Numbered from the stretch's first letter, positions 1 through 8,905 are shown. The stretch is DNA of 40,327 nucleotides from Chitinophagaceae bacterium (GCA_025360525.1 JANYCA010000158.1:1-40327), one strand, 5' to 3'. A program made the numbers and translations. Notes: generated from the sequence alone by a model not told the origin.

Positions 1-543
1 TATACCAGTGTAGCTGCGTATACAGGAAACAACGAAATTGTAGTAGAATGGAAGGTGTCTAATGAGCACAGCATCAGCAGTTACGAAGTAGAAAGGTCTA
101 CCGATGGTTACAACTTTACAAAAGTAAATACAGCAATAGCCACCACCGTAAACGGCAGTGCCTCTTATGCAGGGGCAGATGCAAATGCTGTGCAGGGAGT
201 AAATTTTTATCGTATTAAAAATATAAACCTCAATGGTTCTGCAGGTTACAGCCAGATAGTAAAAGTTGATATGGACTTAATAATGAATACTATCAGTGTA
301 TATCCTAACCCGGCAACCGGCAGGGCTTTTGGTCTGCAATTGGCAAATCAACCCAAAGGAAAATACAGCATGCATTTAATTAATGTAATGGGGCAGGAGA
401 TTTTAATTAAAGAATTTATACATCAGGGAGGATCAGCAATTCAAACTTTCACAAACACAAAGAAGATAGAAAAAGGCATATACACTGTTGAGGTTACAAA
501 GCCGGACAAAAGTAAAACAACCATCAAAGTATTGTTTCAATAA
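1..543 (+). CDS. Secreted protein, C-terminal fragment with type IX secretion (T9SS) type A sorting domain
   Basis: The reading frame is open from the first base of the window, so this is the 3' end of a longer gene; the GTG at 55 is internal. The last 180 residues are visible. The first part (EVERSTDG, then FYRIKNINLNGSAGYSQIV) has the fibronectin-like form often found just before sorting domains. The last ~80 residues, from about VYPNPATG through MGQEI to GIYTVEV and a lysine-rich end, match the type A T9SS C-terminal signal (family knowledge). The protein is therefore expected to cross the outer membrane through the type IX system and be anchored or released. What the missing N-terminus does cannot be told. 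Confidence 0.9.
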   Translation, partial: YTSVAAYTGNNEIVVEWKVSNEHSISSYEVERSTDGYNFTKVNTAIATTVNGSASYAGADANAVQGVNFYRIKNINLNGSAGYSQIVKVDMDLIMNTISVYPNPATGRAFGLQLANQPKGKYSMHLINVMGQEILIKEFIHQGGSAIQTFTNTKKIEKGIYTVEVTKPDKSKTTIKVLFQ

Positions 544-698
544 CAGGGGCTAAGCTGCTTTTATATTTTTATTATCTATAAGCTGGTCGCAAATGCAGCT
601 TCATTACCCTTTGTTATAAGTAGTAACAATTCTTGTTCACTAGGCTAAATTATCAGGCAAAGCAATTAGTATTTAAATATTAAACCCTACTGAAACTG

Positions 699-735
699 CC
701 AGGTAACCCTTTGATTGTAAAAATGGGTTACCTGG
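699..735. repeat. Perfect 11-bp inverted repeat (hairpin)
   Basis: CCAGGTAACCC at 699-709 is exactly complementary to GGGTTACCTGG at 725-735, with a 15-base loop. It lies 156 bases after the stop of the T9SS protein and 133 bases before serS. No T-run follows on either strand, so it is not a typical intrinsic terminator. It could be an RNA-stabilising 3' hairpin or a protein site. Confidence 0.6.
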
Positions 736-841
736 CCCCTGGAACCAGCAAAATAAACTCCTGCTTTTTTGCAAAATAAAGAGCACCATTTTTAATTGCA
801 CCCTCAGCATAATACCTGCGCAACAAAAAAAATCAATCCAT

Positions 842-849
842 TACCTTTG
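842..849 (+). promoter_or_regulatory. Bacteroidota -7 promoter box for serS
   Basis: TACCTTTG matches the TAnnTTTG -7 consensus of the Bacteroidota primary sigma factor. It ends 18 bases before the ATG at 868, giving a short leader. No clear TTTG -33 box is visible at the usual spacing. The position supports 868 over 796 as the serS start. Confidence 0.55.
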
Positions 850-867
850 GCAAAATTTTATAGAGCG

Positions 868-2145
868 ATGTTACAGATTAGTTTTATCAGGCAAAATATT
901 GATTTTGTAAAAGAAAGAATTCAACACAAAAACTTTAAAGAAGTCAGCATAGTAGATAGCATCGTTGCACTGGATGAACAGGTGCGGAAACTAAAAGTGG
1001 AAAGTGAAACCCTGCAAGCCAGCATGAACACTGCCAGCAAAGAAATTGGCATGCTGATGGGCAAAGGTGAAAAAGGGTTGGCTGAAGAAAAAAAAGAGGA
1101 AGTAAGCAAAAACAAATCTGCCTTACAGCAATTAAATGAACAACTGGGTGCGGCAGAAAAACAACTGCAGGATGAATTGGTAAAACTGCCCAACCTGCCA
1201 CACAGCACTGTACCAAAAGGAAAAACACCGGAAGAAAATGAAGTAGTAAGAGCTGGTGGTAACAAACCGGTGTTGCCCGAAACTGCGGTACCACATTGGG
1301 AACTGATAAAAAAATACGACCTCGTAGATTTTGAAACGGGTGCCAAAATAACCGGCAGCGGCTTTCCTTTGTATAAAGGCAAGGGCGCCAAATTGCAACG
1401 CTCATTAATACAATATTTTTTAGATTACAATACAGCTGCAGGCTATACCGAATATTTACCTCCGCTACTGGTGAACGAAGCAAGCGCATACGGCACCGGG
1501 CAACTGCCCGATAAAGAGGGCCAGATGTATCACGCCACTGCCGATAATTTTTACATGATACCCACAGCAGAAGTGCCGGTAACTAATATTTACCGGGATG
1601 AAATTGTAAAAGAATCCGAACTTCCGATAAAGATGACGGCTTACACACCCTGTTTTAGAAGAGAGGCAGGCAGTTTTGGTGCTGATGTACGTGGACTAAA
1701 CCGGGTACACCAGTTTGATAAAGTAGAAATCATTCAATTGGTGCATCCGGAAAAAAGTTACGAGGTACTGGAAGAAATGGTGCAGCACGTGGAACAACTG
1801 CTGCAAAACCTGCAACTGCCTTACCGCCTGTTGCGTTTATGTGGCGGCGATATGAGTTTTGCAAGCGCTATCACCTACGATTTTGAAGTGTATAGTGCAG
1901 CCCAGCAAAAATGGCTGGAAGTAAGTTCTGTCAGCAATTTTGAAAGCTTTCAAAGCAACCGCTTAAAGGCACGCTTTAAAGATGCCAATGGCAAAACACA
2001 ATTGGTGCATACACTTAATGGATCTTCTTTAGCATTGCCGAGAATAGTTGCCTCTCTGCTGGAAAATAATCAAACCGAGAAGGGCATTTTGTTGCCTGAA
2101 GTTTTACATGCTTATTTTGGAAAAAATAGTATTGGAGATTTGTAA
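868..2145 (+). CDS. serS: Serine--tRNA ligase
   Basis: This cytoplasmic class II synthetase charges tRNA-Ser (and tRNA-Sec where present) with serine. The product is 425 residues, normal for the family. The N-terminal ~100 residues form the charged, coiled-coil tRNA-binding arm. The catalytic core shows motif 2 (CFRREAGSFGADVRGLNRV, then HQFDKVE) and motif 3 (NGSSLALPRIVASLLENNQ). ATG 868 is chosen because MLQISFIRQN is the usual family N-terminus and a -7 box lies just upstream. The open frame reaches back to 796, but that part is unlike the family. The gene is followed after 14 bases by a heptamer repeat tract leading into the permease gene. Confidence 0.96.
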   Translation: MLQISFIRQNIDFVKERIQHKNFKEVSIVDSIVALDEQVRKLKVESETLQASMNTASKEIGMLMGKGEKGLAEEKKEEVSKNKSALQQLNEQLGAAEKQLQDELVKLPNLPHSTVPKGKTPEENEVVRAGGNKPVLPETAVPHWELIKKYDLVDFETGAKITGSGFPLYKGKGAKLQRSLIQYFLDYNTAAGYTEYLPPLLVNEASAYGTGQLPDKEGQMYHATADNFYMIPTAEVPVTNIYRDEIVKESELPIKMTAYTPCFRREAGSFGADVRGLNRVHQFDKVEIIQLVHPEKSYEVLEEMVQHVEQLLQNLQLPYRLLRLCGGDMSFASAITYDFEVYSAAQQKWLEVSSVSNFESFQSNRLKARFKDANGKTQLVHTLNGSSLALPRIVASLLENNQTEKGILLPEVLHAYFGKNSIGDL

Positions 2146-2159
2146 TTTTCTCATTCACC

Positions 2160-2201
2160 TTTTTACTTTTTACTTTTTACTTTTTACTTTTTACTTTTTA
2201 C
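2160..2201 (+). repeat. Tandem heptanucleotide repeat (TTTTTAC)x6 followed by a C7 run
   Basis: Six perfect copies of TTTTTAC run from 2160 to 2201, followed by TT and a seven-base C tract at 2204-2210. The array fills nearly the whole 69-base gap between the serS stop and the ATG at 2215 of the permease gene. Each unit junction, TACTTTTT, resembles the -7 consensus TAnnTTTG except for the last base. Copy number could vary by slipped-strand mispairing. Confidence 0.9.
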
Positions 2202-2214
2202 TTCCCCCCCAAAA

Positions 2215-3312
2215 ATGCCCCAACAATCATTCTCTTTTTCTGCGCAAACCTGGCGGCGGCTAAAAAAAAATAAAGGTGCGTTGCTTGGTCTGGGAATTAT
2301 TGTGCTGGCAGTTTTTGTTGCGTTATTTGGCTATTTGATTGCACCAGATAATTCTCCCAATGCAGATTTGCAAACAGTGGAGATACAGGCAAAAAAAACC
2401 GGCTACAACCAGTTGTTTTTAAAAATTCCTGATAAAAAAAACAAGGTCTCCCTGACGGACGCATTGCTATATGGTAAACCAAGCCAGTACCGGTTTGTAC
2501 CCATCAGCGGGTATAAAATTACAGGCGATACTTTACTTGTAAATAAATTCATTGATGAAACGACTTTTGAAATACAACGTTATTCAATCAATGAGCTAAC
2601 CGGGCAGCAACCTGCACTTTTACTAACCGATAATATTGTTACAAAAAGATACTGGCTGGGTAGTGATAAGTTTGGCCGGGATATTTTAAGCAGACTGATT
2701 ATTGGCACAAGGGTTAGTTTGGCTGTTGGCTTAATTGCAGTTATTATTTCATTAACGCTCGGCATTGTATTAGGGGCATTGGCCGGCTATTACCGTGGGC
2801 GCACAGATGCTGTTATCATGTGGTTGGTAAATGTAACCTGGAGCATCCCAACTTTGCTGTTGGTTTTTGCCATTACCTTGGCATTGGGTAAGGGATTCTG
2901 GCAAATATTTATTGCTGTAGGACTTACCATGTGGGTAAGTGTGGCAAGGCTGGTAAGAGGACAGGTACTTGCCATAAAAGAATTAGAATACATACAGGCA
3001 GCTAGGGCATTGGGGCTGGGTGACGCAAGAATCATTTTTGGCCATATACTTCCAAATATTTTAGGACCGGTAATGGTGATTGCTGCCAGCAATTTTGCAA
3101 CAGCCATTATTATAGAAGCAGGTTTAAGTTTTTTAGGCATTGGTGTACAACCGCCACAACCCAGCTGGGGCTTAATGATAAAAGAAAATTACAACTTCAT
3201 TATTACCCACAATCCAATGCTGGCTTTGGTGCCGGGCTTTGCCATTATGTTGCTGGTGCTTGCCTTTAACTTATTGGGTAATGGATTAAGAGATGCGGTT
3301 GATGTAAGGTAA
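2215..3312 (+). CDS. ABC transporter permease, OppC/DppC family
   Basis: This is an inner-membrane permease subunit of a peptide or nickel-type ABC importer (BPD_transp_1 family with an OppC-like N-terminus). A cytoplasmic stretch (residues ~1-18) precedes TM1 (~19-42). A periplasmic segment of ~110 residues follows, ending in the family signature GSDKFGRDILSRLIIGTR before TM2. The later helices surround an EAA loop for ATPase contact (EYIQAARALGLGDARI, ~residues 258-273), and LSFLGIGVQPPQPSWG is typical of DppC/OppC. The product is 365 residues, longer than the usual ~300 because of the periplasmic segment. No partner permease, binding protein or ATPase gene is adjacent, so the rest of the transporter must be encoded elsewhere. 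The substrate is unknown. Confidence 0.88.
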   Translation: MPQQSFSFSAQTWRRLKKNKGALLGLGIIVLAVFVALFGYLIAPDNSPNADLQTVEIQAKKTGYNQLFLKIPDKKNKVSLTDALLYGKPSQYRFVPISGYKITGDTLLVNKFIDETTFEIQRYSINELTGQQPALLLTDNIVTKRYWLGSDKFGRDILSRLIIGTRVSLAVGLIAVIISLTLGIVLGALAGYYRGRTDAVIMWLVNVTWSIPTLLLVFAITLALGKGFWQIFIAVGLTMWVSVARLVRGQVLAIKELEYIQAARALGLGDARIIFGHILPNILGPVMVIAASNFATAIIIEAGLSFLGIGVQPPQPSWGLMIKENYNFIITHNPMLALVPGFAIMLLVLAFNLLGNGLRDAVDVR

Positions 3313-3322
3313 ATGCCCGTAA

Positions 3323-3796
3323 TTAATCCACCGGTGCCACACGAACATTTCTGCTAAACCCTTCTTCTAAAGAAATGAACGTTTCTGTGCGTTCAATCCC
3401 TTTAATTTTTTGCAGCTCATCGTGCAATACAAAGCGTAGCTGCGAAATATCCTTGCAGACAATTTCTACAAACATGCTGTAATTACCGGTAATATAATTG
3501 AGGCGAACTATTTCAGGTATCTTCATTAATTCGGTAGCAACTGCATCATATAAAGAACTTTTTTCTAAATATATTCCCACAAAGGCAGTGATATCATACC
3601 CGAGTTGTTTTAAATCTACATTTAACCGGGTGCCTTTTACAATATTAAATTCCTGCAATTTTTTAATGCGCACGTGGATGGTTCCACCACTTACAAAAAG
3701 CTTTTTGCCCAACTCAGCATAAGACACTTCTGCTGTCTCCATCATTTCGTGAATAATCTGTAGGTCTAATTTGTCAAGATTCAATTTAGCAGCCAT
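3323..3796 (-). CDS. Lrp/AsnC family transcriptional regulator
   Basis: This 157-residue DNA-binding regulator has an N-terminal winged HTH (LDLQIIHEMMETAEVSYAEL, recognition part FVSGGTIHVRIKKLQ) and a C-terminal RAM/AsnC ligand-binding domain (GYDITAFVGIYLE to SLEEGFSR). Family members form dimers and octamers and respond to amino acids; the effector here is unknown. The gene converges on the permease gene with only 10 bases between the stops. A promoter box at 3822-3829 and an 18-bp palindrome at 3803-3820 sit directly upstream, which fits the autoregulation common in this family. Confidence 0.93.
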   Translation of the reverse strand: MAAKLNLDKLDLQIIHEMMETAEVSYAELGKKLFVSGGTIHVRIKKLQEFNIVKGTRLNVDLKQLGYDITAFVGIYLEKSSLYDAVATELMKIPEIVRLNYITGNYSMFVEIVCKDISQLRFVLHDELQKIKGIERTETFISLEEGFSRNVRVAPVD

Positions 3797-3802
3797 AATG
3801 GT

Positions 3803-3820
3803 AAATATTTTAAAATATTT
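3803..3820. promoter_or_regulatory. Perfect 18-bp AT palindrome, candidate Lrp/AsnC autoregulatory operator
   Basis: AAATATTTTAAAATATTT is its own reverse complement over 18 bases. It lies between the -7 box (3822-3829, minus strand) and the start codon (3794-3796) of the Lrp/AsnC gene, covering the expected transcription start. A regulator bound here would block its own transcription. The role is inferred, and AT-rich DNA can form such palindromes by chance. Confidence 0.5.
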
Positions 3821-3821
3821 T

Positions 3822-3829
3822 CAAATATA
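3822..3829 (-). promoter_or_regulatory. Bacteroidota -7 promoter box for the Lrp/AsnC gene
   Basis: On the minus strand this reads TATATTTG, an exact TAnnTTTG match, 25 bases upstream of the start codon. A TTGA at 3851-3854 (minus strand) is 21 bases further upstream and could be a weak -33 element. Confidence 0.55.
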
Positions 3830-3944
3830 GTGACTATAGTTTGATAGATTTCAACTAAAACAAAAAAAACACCTGATGGTTTAATTTTTTCTGCAAGTGA
3901 ATAAACTGCTGATTGTGCTGGGCTATTATGTATAACTGTTTGAA

Positions 3945-5018
3945 TTATTCTTTAACAGCCACTGCAATTTTAGAATCCGCTGTTCCATAATACAGGAACC
4001 ATTTGCTGTTAAAGTAAACCATCCCTTCTACAAAACATACTTGATTTACCTCCCCTTCTTTTTCATATTTTTTATCCGGTTTAATAAATGAACTGTCTGT
4101 TCTTTCCAGCAATTTATACGGATTGTTTTTATCAAATAGGGCCTGTCCTGCACTGTAGGTAAACTTGGGTAAGCTGCTGTCATTGAAGTTAGCCGCATTG
4201 CTTCCATTGTAAATTAACAAGATGCCCTCTTTTTGCAACAATGCAAATGGCCCGGGCTCCACCAACCTGCTGTCGAAATAGCCCATTCTTGGATGCAGCA
4301 CACTGATCATTTTTTTTGATTCTTCATTTTCTGCAACAGCCCAATGCAACAAATCATCTGAGGTAGCTATAAATAAATCGGTATCACCAAAATACATCCA
4401 GTACTTGCCGTTAATTTTTGTAGCGATAAGTTTATTGTCTCTTTTTTCAACAACGATAGCCCCGGATTTTGACCAGCCGTTTTTGTATTTTTCACTGGTA
4501 AACACCAGACCCTGTTTTGTCCAATGTTGTAAGTCGGTTGAAGTAGCAATACATAATCTTGCCATTTCTCCATCATAAGCTGTGTAGGATAAAATGTACA
4601 GGCCCTTATCACTTTCCACCACACGGGGGTCTTCCACACCTCCATTCCATTCATATTTTTTCATACTGTCTTCTGCCGGAAATAAAACCGGGTCGGGGAG
4701 TTTTGTAAAATGCAGTCCATCATCACTTACAGCTAGTCCAATCCTCGATGTCATGGCACTGTCCTGGCTTCTGTACAGCAAATAAACCTTGCCATCCATT
4801 ACAACGGCAGCCGGGTTCAGTACATTTTTTTCGCTCCAGAACACGGATTGATGTGTGATAGGACAGGTAAATTTTTCGACGCTGGATGGCGTAAGAATTG
4901 GGTTGATACTGTCAACTTTTTTAAAGCCCTGCATGGCCCAGTTATTAACCAGAATAGTTGGTCGTTTTGTATTACAGGATGCGATACAAATTATTATCAG
5001 CAATGTCTTTACGCTCAT
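3945..5018 (-). CDS. Lipoprotein of the GH130-like glycosidase family (five-bladed beta-propeller)
   Basis: The N-terminus has a short hydrophobic stretch and a lipobox (IASC, with Cys at residue 15), so the mature 343-residue protein should be lipid-anchored. The body has repeated Asp-box-like blades (GLAVSDDGLHFTKL, CIATSTDLQHWTK, FIATSDDLLHWAV). It also has family-130 signatures: NPAAVVMDGKVYLLYR, GGVEDPRVV with the likely catalytic Asp, INGKYWMYFGD, and LVEPGPFALL. GH130 enzymes are beta-mannoside phosphorylases or beta-1,2-mannosidases; which reaction applies here cannot be decided by eye. No SusC/SusD pair or other glycan genes are adjacent, so it is an orphan enzyme. GH43- or GH32-like propellers are the main alternatives. 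Confidence 0.8.
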   Translation of the reverse strand: MSVKTLLIIICIASCNTKRPTILVNNWAMQGFKKVDSINPILTPSSVEKFTCPITHQSVFWSEKNVLNPAAVVMDGKVYLLYRSQDSAMTSRIGLAVSDDGLHFTKLPDPVLFPAEDSMKKYEWNGGVEDPRVVESDKGLYILSYTAYDGEMARLCIATSTDLQHWTKQGLVFTSEKYKNGWSKSGAIVVEKRDNKLIATKINGKYWMYFGDTDLFIATSDDLLHWAVAENEESKKMISVLHPRMGYFDSRLVEPGPFALLQKEGILLIYNGSNAANFNDSSLPKFTYSAGQALFDKNNPYKLLERTDSSFIKPDKKYEKEGEVNQVCFVEGMVYFNSKWFLYYGTADSKIAVAVKE

Positions 5019-5208
5019 CGATCGGGTTTTGTTTCATCAACATTATACAATGTTTTTGATTAGAGCTCACTTAAAGAAAAATAAAGAGAAATTTAATAAT
5101 CTCTTTACCTGCTTTAAATACAATAAATGAACCAGCAGGAATAGTCTCCTTCAAAAATCCTTTAAGAACGAATTAAAGTTGTGGATATTGATTATGAAAT
5201 TTCATTGA

Positions 5209-5709
5209 CTAATAACCCCACGACGCAATCAAAATTGCAGCAAGAATTAAAAGCAATGTGATAATGCCCAAAGTAATCCAGCCCAATAATTTGCCAGCCC
5301 TTGCTTTCTTGTTATCTCCGTCTTTTTTAGTTGCAGTTGACCCTAATACAATGGCTAATATAGCTGCAACAAGGGAACCTAATATAACATAGGGCACAAA
5401 TAATCCTATCACCAATAAACCTAACCCAACTAATCCCAATATAAAGGCAGTTTGTCCTTGCTGATCGGCATCTTGTTGTTGATGCTTCATTTTATGTTTC
5501 AGCACAAAAAAACTAATTTTTTCTTTTAAAGTAAGTTTTCGGCCAACAAGCTTTTGAAACTCTTTTAGTTTCATGGTAGCAATATTTTTATACCCACCAT
5601 CATTAGGCTTGGTGATAATGTCAGCAGCATGCTTTGAGTATGCAAAAGCCGGCATTTTTAAACTTAAAAATATACCGGCAAACAATAAAATTGCAAGGAG
5701 TAGTTTCAT
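5209..5709 (-). CDS. Small secreted or membrane protein with two C-terminal TM helices (DUF4190-like)
   Basis: This 166-residue protein begins with a signal peptide (MKLLLAILLFAGIFLSLKMP, likely cleaved after AFA at ~23). A soluble segment (~24-80) contains the conserved-looking KLVGRKLTLKEKISFFVLKH. Two long hydrophobic helices follow (~87-123 and ~143-165), joined by a charged loop KKDGDNKKARAGK. The helix-loop-helix end resembles DUF4190-type membrane proteins often found in Bacteroidota. No enzymatic motif is visible. It is divergent from carB across a 301-base gap. Function unknown. Confidence 0.75.
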   Translation of the reverse strand: MKLLLAILLFAGIFLSLKMPAFAYSKHAADIITKPNDGGYKNIATMKLKEFQKLVGRKLTLKEKISFFVLKHKMKHQQQDADQQGQTAFILGLVGLGLLVIGLFVPYVILGSLVAAILAIVLGSTATKKDGDNKKARAGKLLGWITLGIITLLLILAAILIASWGY

Positions 5710-6010
5710 GGTTTTTTTCTTAAAGATATTAGTTTACAAAATAAATCCAAATGATATAAGTAATATTATTTGCAATAGAGGACCTGGTTTTACTATCTAC
5801 TAGTTTTTTAAAAAAGGCGCTTTTTATAACACGAGAACGGATCATTTAACAAGTTAGCCGAATTGCCATTTATTAAACTTAGCTAAAACAAATTTAGAAA
5901 AGCCAGATGTTTTAAAATTTACCGTAATCAAAACATCATTTTTCTTTACCTTTGGCCGCTTCGGAAAATAAACTTCCCTGGCACATTTACAAACAACGTT
6001 TTGATATAAT
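5710..6010. other. Divergent intergenic region upstream of carB
   Basis: These 301 bases separate the minus-strand membrane protein from carB. A -7 box for carB is at 5947-5954. No exact TAnnTTTG box is seen for the minus-strand gene. No gene, RNA or clear riboswitch-like fold was recognised. Confidence 0.6.
5947..5954 (+). promoter_or_regulatory. Bacteroidota -7 promoter box for carB
   Basis: TACCTTTG matches TAnnTTTG. It predicts a leader of about 50 bases before the ATG at 6011. The flanks resemble those of the serS box (TTTACCTTTGGC here, ATTACCTTTGGC there). No convincing -33 box. Confidence 0.5.
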
Positions 6011-8905
6011 ATGCCAAAAAATAACTCCATCCAATCAGTATTGATTATCGGCTCCGGCCCCATCATAATTGGGCAGGCTTGCGAATTTGATTACTCCGGT
6101 ACACAGGCTGCAAGAAGCCTTCGGGAAGAAGGTGTAAAAGTGTTACTGATTAATAGTAATCCTGCCACCATTATGACCGACCCAATGATGGCGGACAAAG
6201 TTTACCTGTTGCCACTTACTGTAGAAAGTATAGAACAAATTTTAGAAGAAAACCAAAATACCGAATTTAAAATTAATGCAGTGTTGCCCACTATGGGTGG
6301 CCAAACGGCCCTTAACCTTTGCAAAGAAGCCGATGAATTAGGTATTTGGGAAAAGTATAATGTTAATTTAATTGGGGTAGATATAAAAGCTATTGATAAA
6401 GCAGAGGACAGGGAAAAATTCAGGCTGTGGATGATTGAAATGGGCATACCTGTTTGCCAGGCAAAAATTGCCAACTCATTTTTAGAGGGAAAAGAATTTG
6501 CCCAGGAAATTGGTTTCCCTTTGGTACTAAGGCCTTCCTTTACCCTTGGCGGTACGGGTGGCGGCATTGTTTTTAAAAAAGAAGAACTGGATGAAGCCCT
6601 CAATATCGCATTAAATGCAAGTCCTATCCACGAAGTGCTGGTAGAAAAAGCCGTGCTGGGCTGGAAGGAATACGAACTGGAATTATTAAGAGACAACGCT
6701 GATAATGTAGTAATCATTTGTACCGTCGAAAATTTTGACCCGATGGGTGTACATACCGGCGACAGTATAACGGTAGCACCCGCCATGACGCTGAGTGACA
6801 CCGCCTACCAACTAATGCGCAACACGGCCATCCGCATAATGCGTAACCTCGGCAACTTTGCCGGTGGGTGCAATGTGCAGTTTGCCATAAAGCCCGATAC
6901 CGAGCAAATTATTGTAGTGGAAATAAACCCAAGGGTTAGCCGCTCCTCCGCACTGGCAAGTAAGGCTACCGGGTATCCTATAGCAAAAATTGCAGCCAAG
7001 CTGGCCATTGGCTATAACCTCGATGAACTTAAAAATCAAATCACCCAAAGTACTTCGGCCTATTTTGAACCGGCGCTGGATTATGTGATTGTAAAAATAC
7101 CCCGTTGGAATTTTGACAAATTTAAAGGAGCCAACGACACATTGGGTTTTCAAATGAAAAGCGTGGGCGAAGTAATGGCCATCGGCAGAAGTTTTTGTGA
7201 AGCGATTCAAAAAGCTTGTCAGAGTTTAGAGAATGAGGCGGTGGGTCTTGGTTACTATGGACAAAGCCTAATGAAAGCGGATGATTTAATTGAATACATA
7301 AAAATACCCAAATGGGATAGGGTGTTCAGGATAAAAGATGCGCTGATGGCGGGTGCCAGCGTAAAGCGTATTTGTGAAAGTACCGGCATTGACCGCTGGT
7401 TTATTTACCAGATACAAAAAATATGCAACTGCGAAAAAGAGATATCCAAATATCATTTAAAAAACCTACCGGATACTTTATTAAGAGAAGCAAAGATATT
7501 AGGCTTTAGCGACGAGCAGATTGTACGGATAATGAAAGAAGAAGATGCTGGATTAATTTACGAAAAAAGAAAGGAACTGGGTATAACAAGAGTTTTTAAA
7601 ATGGTTGATACCTGTGCTGCTGAATTTGAGGCTAAAACACCTTATTTCTACAGTACGTTTGAATCTGCACAAGCAACCTCTGTCCCAAAAGGGGACGTTG
7701 GAAATACACTTCCCATTGCTTCGTTAATTTCAAATGAATCGATCGTTTCCGCAAAAAAGAAAATAATTGTATTGGGCAGCGGCCCCAACAGAATTGGCCA
7801 GGGCATTGAGTTTGATTACTGCTGTGTTCACGGATTGTTAGCTGTAAAAGAAGCTGGTTACGAAGCCATCATGGTAAACTGCAACCCCGAAACTGTAAGT
7901 ACCGATTTTGACATTGCTGATAAACTATACTTTGAACCGGTGTTCTGGGAACACCTGTGGGAGATAATTGAACACGAAAAACCAGAAGGTGTCATTGTTC
8001 AATTGGGTGGACAAACAGCGCTTAAACTGGCAAAAAAATTACATCAAAAGGGCATTAAAATTATAGGCACTTCGTTCGACAATATGGACATTGCCGAAGA
8101 CAGGGGCCGCTTTAGCGATACCTTAAAAGAGTTGGGCATTCCTTATCCTGATTATGGTACGGCTTTTAATACCGATGAGGCAATAGAAGTGGCCAGGCAG
8201 GTTGGTTACCCGGTACTTATCAGGCCAAGCTATGTTATTGGCGGGCAACGCATGCGGATTGTTATAAATGATGAGGAACTGGAAAAAGGTATTTTAAGTC
8301 TTATCAAACATTTACCAGGTAATAAAATTTTAATCGATCATTTTTTAGATCGTTGCCAGGAAGCGGAAATTGATGCCATTTTTGATGGAGTAGATTTTCA
8401 CATTATGGGGGTGATGGAACACATTGAGCCGGCAGGAATTCATAGTGGCGATAGTAATGCCGTATTGCCGCAATTCAATCTATCTCCATTGATTGTACAT
8501 ACCATGGAAGAGTATGCAGAAAAAATTGCCCGTACCTTAAATATCCGTGGCCTTATCAATATTCAATTTGCCATAAAAGACGGTAATGTATTTGTAATAG
8601 AAGCTAACCCAAGGGCCAGCCGCACCACGCCGTTTATTGCAAAAGCTTATAAAATACCGTACCTTAATATTGCTACTAAAATAATGATGGGAGTAGCCAT
8701 GCTCAAGGACTTTACTTTTGAGAAAAAGATGACAGGCTTTGCCATAAAAGAACCGGTATTTTCTTTTAATAAATTCCCCGGTGTAAACAAAGAACTTGGC
8801 CCGGAGATGAAAAGCACAGGCGAAGCAATCCGGTTTATTAAAGACCTGAAAGATCCCTATTTCAGGCAGTTGTACAAGGAACGCAGTATGCATTTGAGTA
8901 AATAA
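6011..8905 (+). CDS. carB: Carbamoyl-phosphate synthase large chain, short form without the MGS domain
   Basis: This subunit makes carbamoyl phosphate from bicarbonate, ATP and glutamine-derived ammonia for pyrimidine and arginine synthesis, together with CarA (not in the window). Both ATP-grasp halves are present. The N-half starts [20 protein letters not shown] and has [20 protein letters not shown]; the C-half has [19 protein letters not shown] and [20 protein letters not shown]. At 964 residues it stops about 30 residues after the second synthetase core, so the C-terminal allosteric MGS domain (~130 residues in E. coli) is absent. Short forms are known in Bacteroidota. About 20 extra residues ([20 protein letters not shown]) lie at the junction of the halves, near residues 552-574, encoded by a small palindromic insert. 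Confidence 0.96.
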   Translation: MPKNNSIQSVLIIGSGPIIIGQACEFDYSGTQAARSLREEGVKVLLINSNPATIMTDPMMADKVYLLPLTVESIEQILEENQNTEFKINAVLPTMGGQTALNLCKEADELGIWEKYNVNLIGVDIKAIDKAEDREKFRLWMIEMGIPVCQAKIANSFLEGKEFAQEIGFPLVLRPSFTLGGTGGGIVFKKEELDEALNIALNASPIHEVLVEKAVLGWKEYELELLRDNADNVVIICTVENFDPMGVHTGDSITVAPAMTLSDTAYQLMRNTAIRIMRNLGNFAGGCNVQFAIKPDTEQIIVVEINPRVSRSSALASKATGYPIAKIAAKLAIGYNLDELKNQITQSTSAYFEPALDYVIVKIPRWNFDKFKGANDTLGFQMKSVGEVMAIGRSFCEAIQKACQSLENEAVGLGYYGQSLMKADDLIEYIKIPKWDRVFRIKDALMAGASVKRICESTGIDRWFIYQIQKICNCEKEISKYHLKNLPDTLLREAKILGFSDEQIVRIMKEEDAGLIYEKRKELGITRVFKMVDTCAAEFEAKTPYFYSTFESAQATSVPKGDVGNTLPIASLISNESIVSAKKKIIVLGSGPNRIGQGIEFDYCCVHGLLAVKEAGYEAIMVNCNPETVSTDFDIADKLYFEPVFWEHLWEIIEHEKPEGVIVQLGGQTALKLAKKLHQKGIKIIGTSFDNMDIAEDRGRFSDTLKELGIPYPDYGTAFNTDEAIEVARQVGYPVLIRPSYVIGGQRMRIVINDEELEKGILSLIKHLPGNKILIDHFLDRCQEAEIDAIFDGVDFHIMGVMEHIEPAGIHSGDSNAVLPQFNLSPLIVHTMEEYAEKIARTLNIRGLINIQFAIKDGNVFVIEANPRASRTTPFIAKAYKIPYLNIATKIMMGVAMLKDFTFEKKMTGFAIKEPVFSFNKFPGVNKELGPEMKSTGEAIRFIKDLKDPYFRQLYKERSMHLSK
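7664..7732 (+). repeat. In-frame insert with a small palindrome at the carB domain junction
   Basis: Relative to the normal linker between the two carB synthetase halves, this gene has about 20 extra codons. The insert contains GTCCC-AAAAG-GGGAC (7682-7696), a 5-bp stem around AAAAG, recalling the GC-rich, AAAGG-centred palindromes of the larger repeats at 12274-12386 and 28425-28459. Boundaries are estimated from family conservation and are approximate. Confidence 0.45.

Larger units (their letters stand above)
544..867. other. Intergenic region between the T9SS protein and serS
   Basis: These 324 bases hold no convincing gene. They contain an 11-bp perfect inverted repeat at 699-735 and a -7 promoter box at 842-849, both listed separately. 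An in-frame ATG at 796 would extend serS by 24 residues, but that extension has no family match and starts upstream of the promoter box. Confidence 0.7.

Noticed and set aside
796..867. Longer serS start at ATG 796
   Set aside because: The 24 extra residues do not look like SerRS, and the -7 box at 842-849 would lie inside them.
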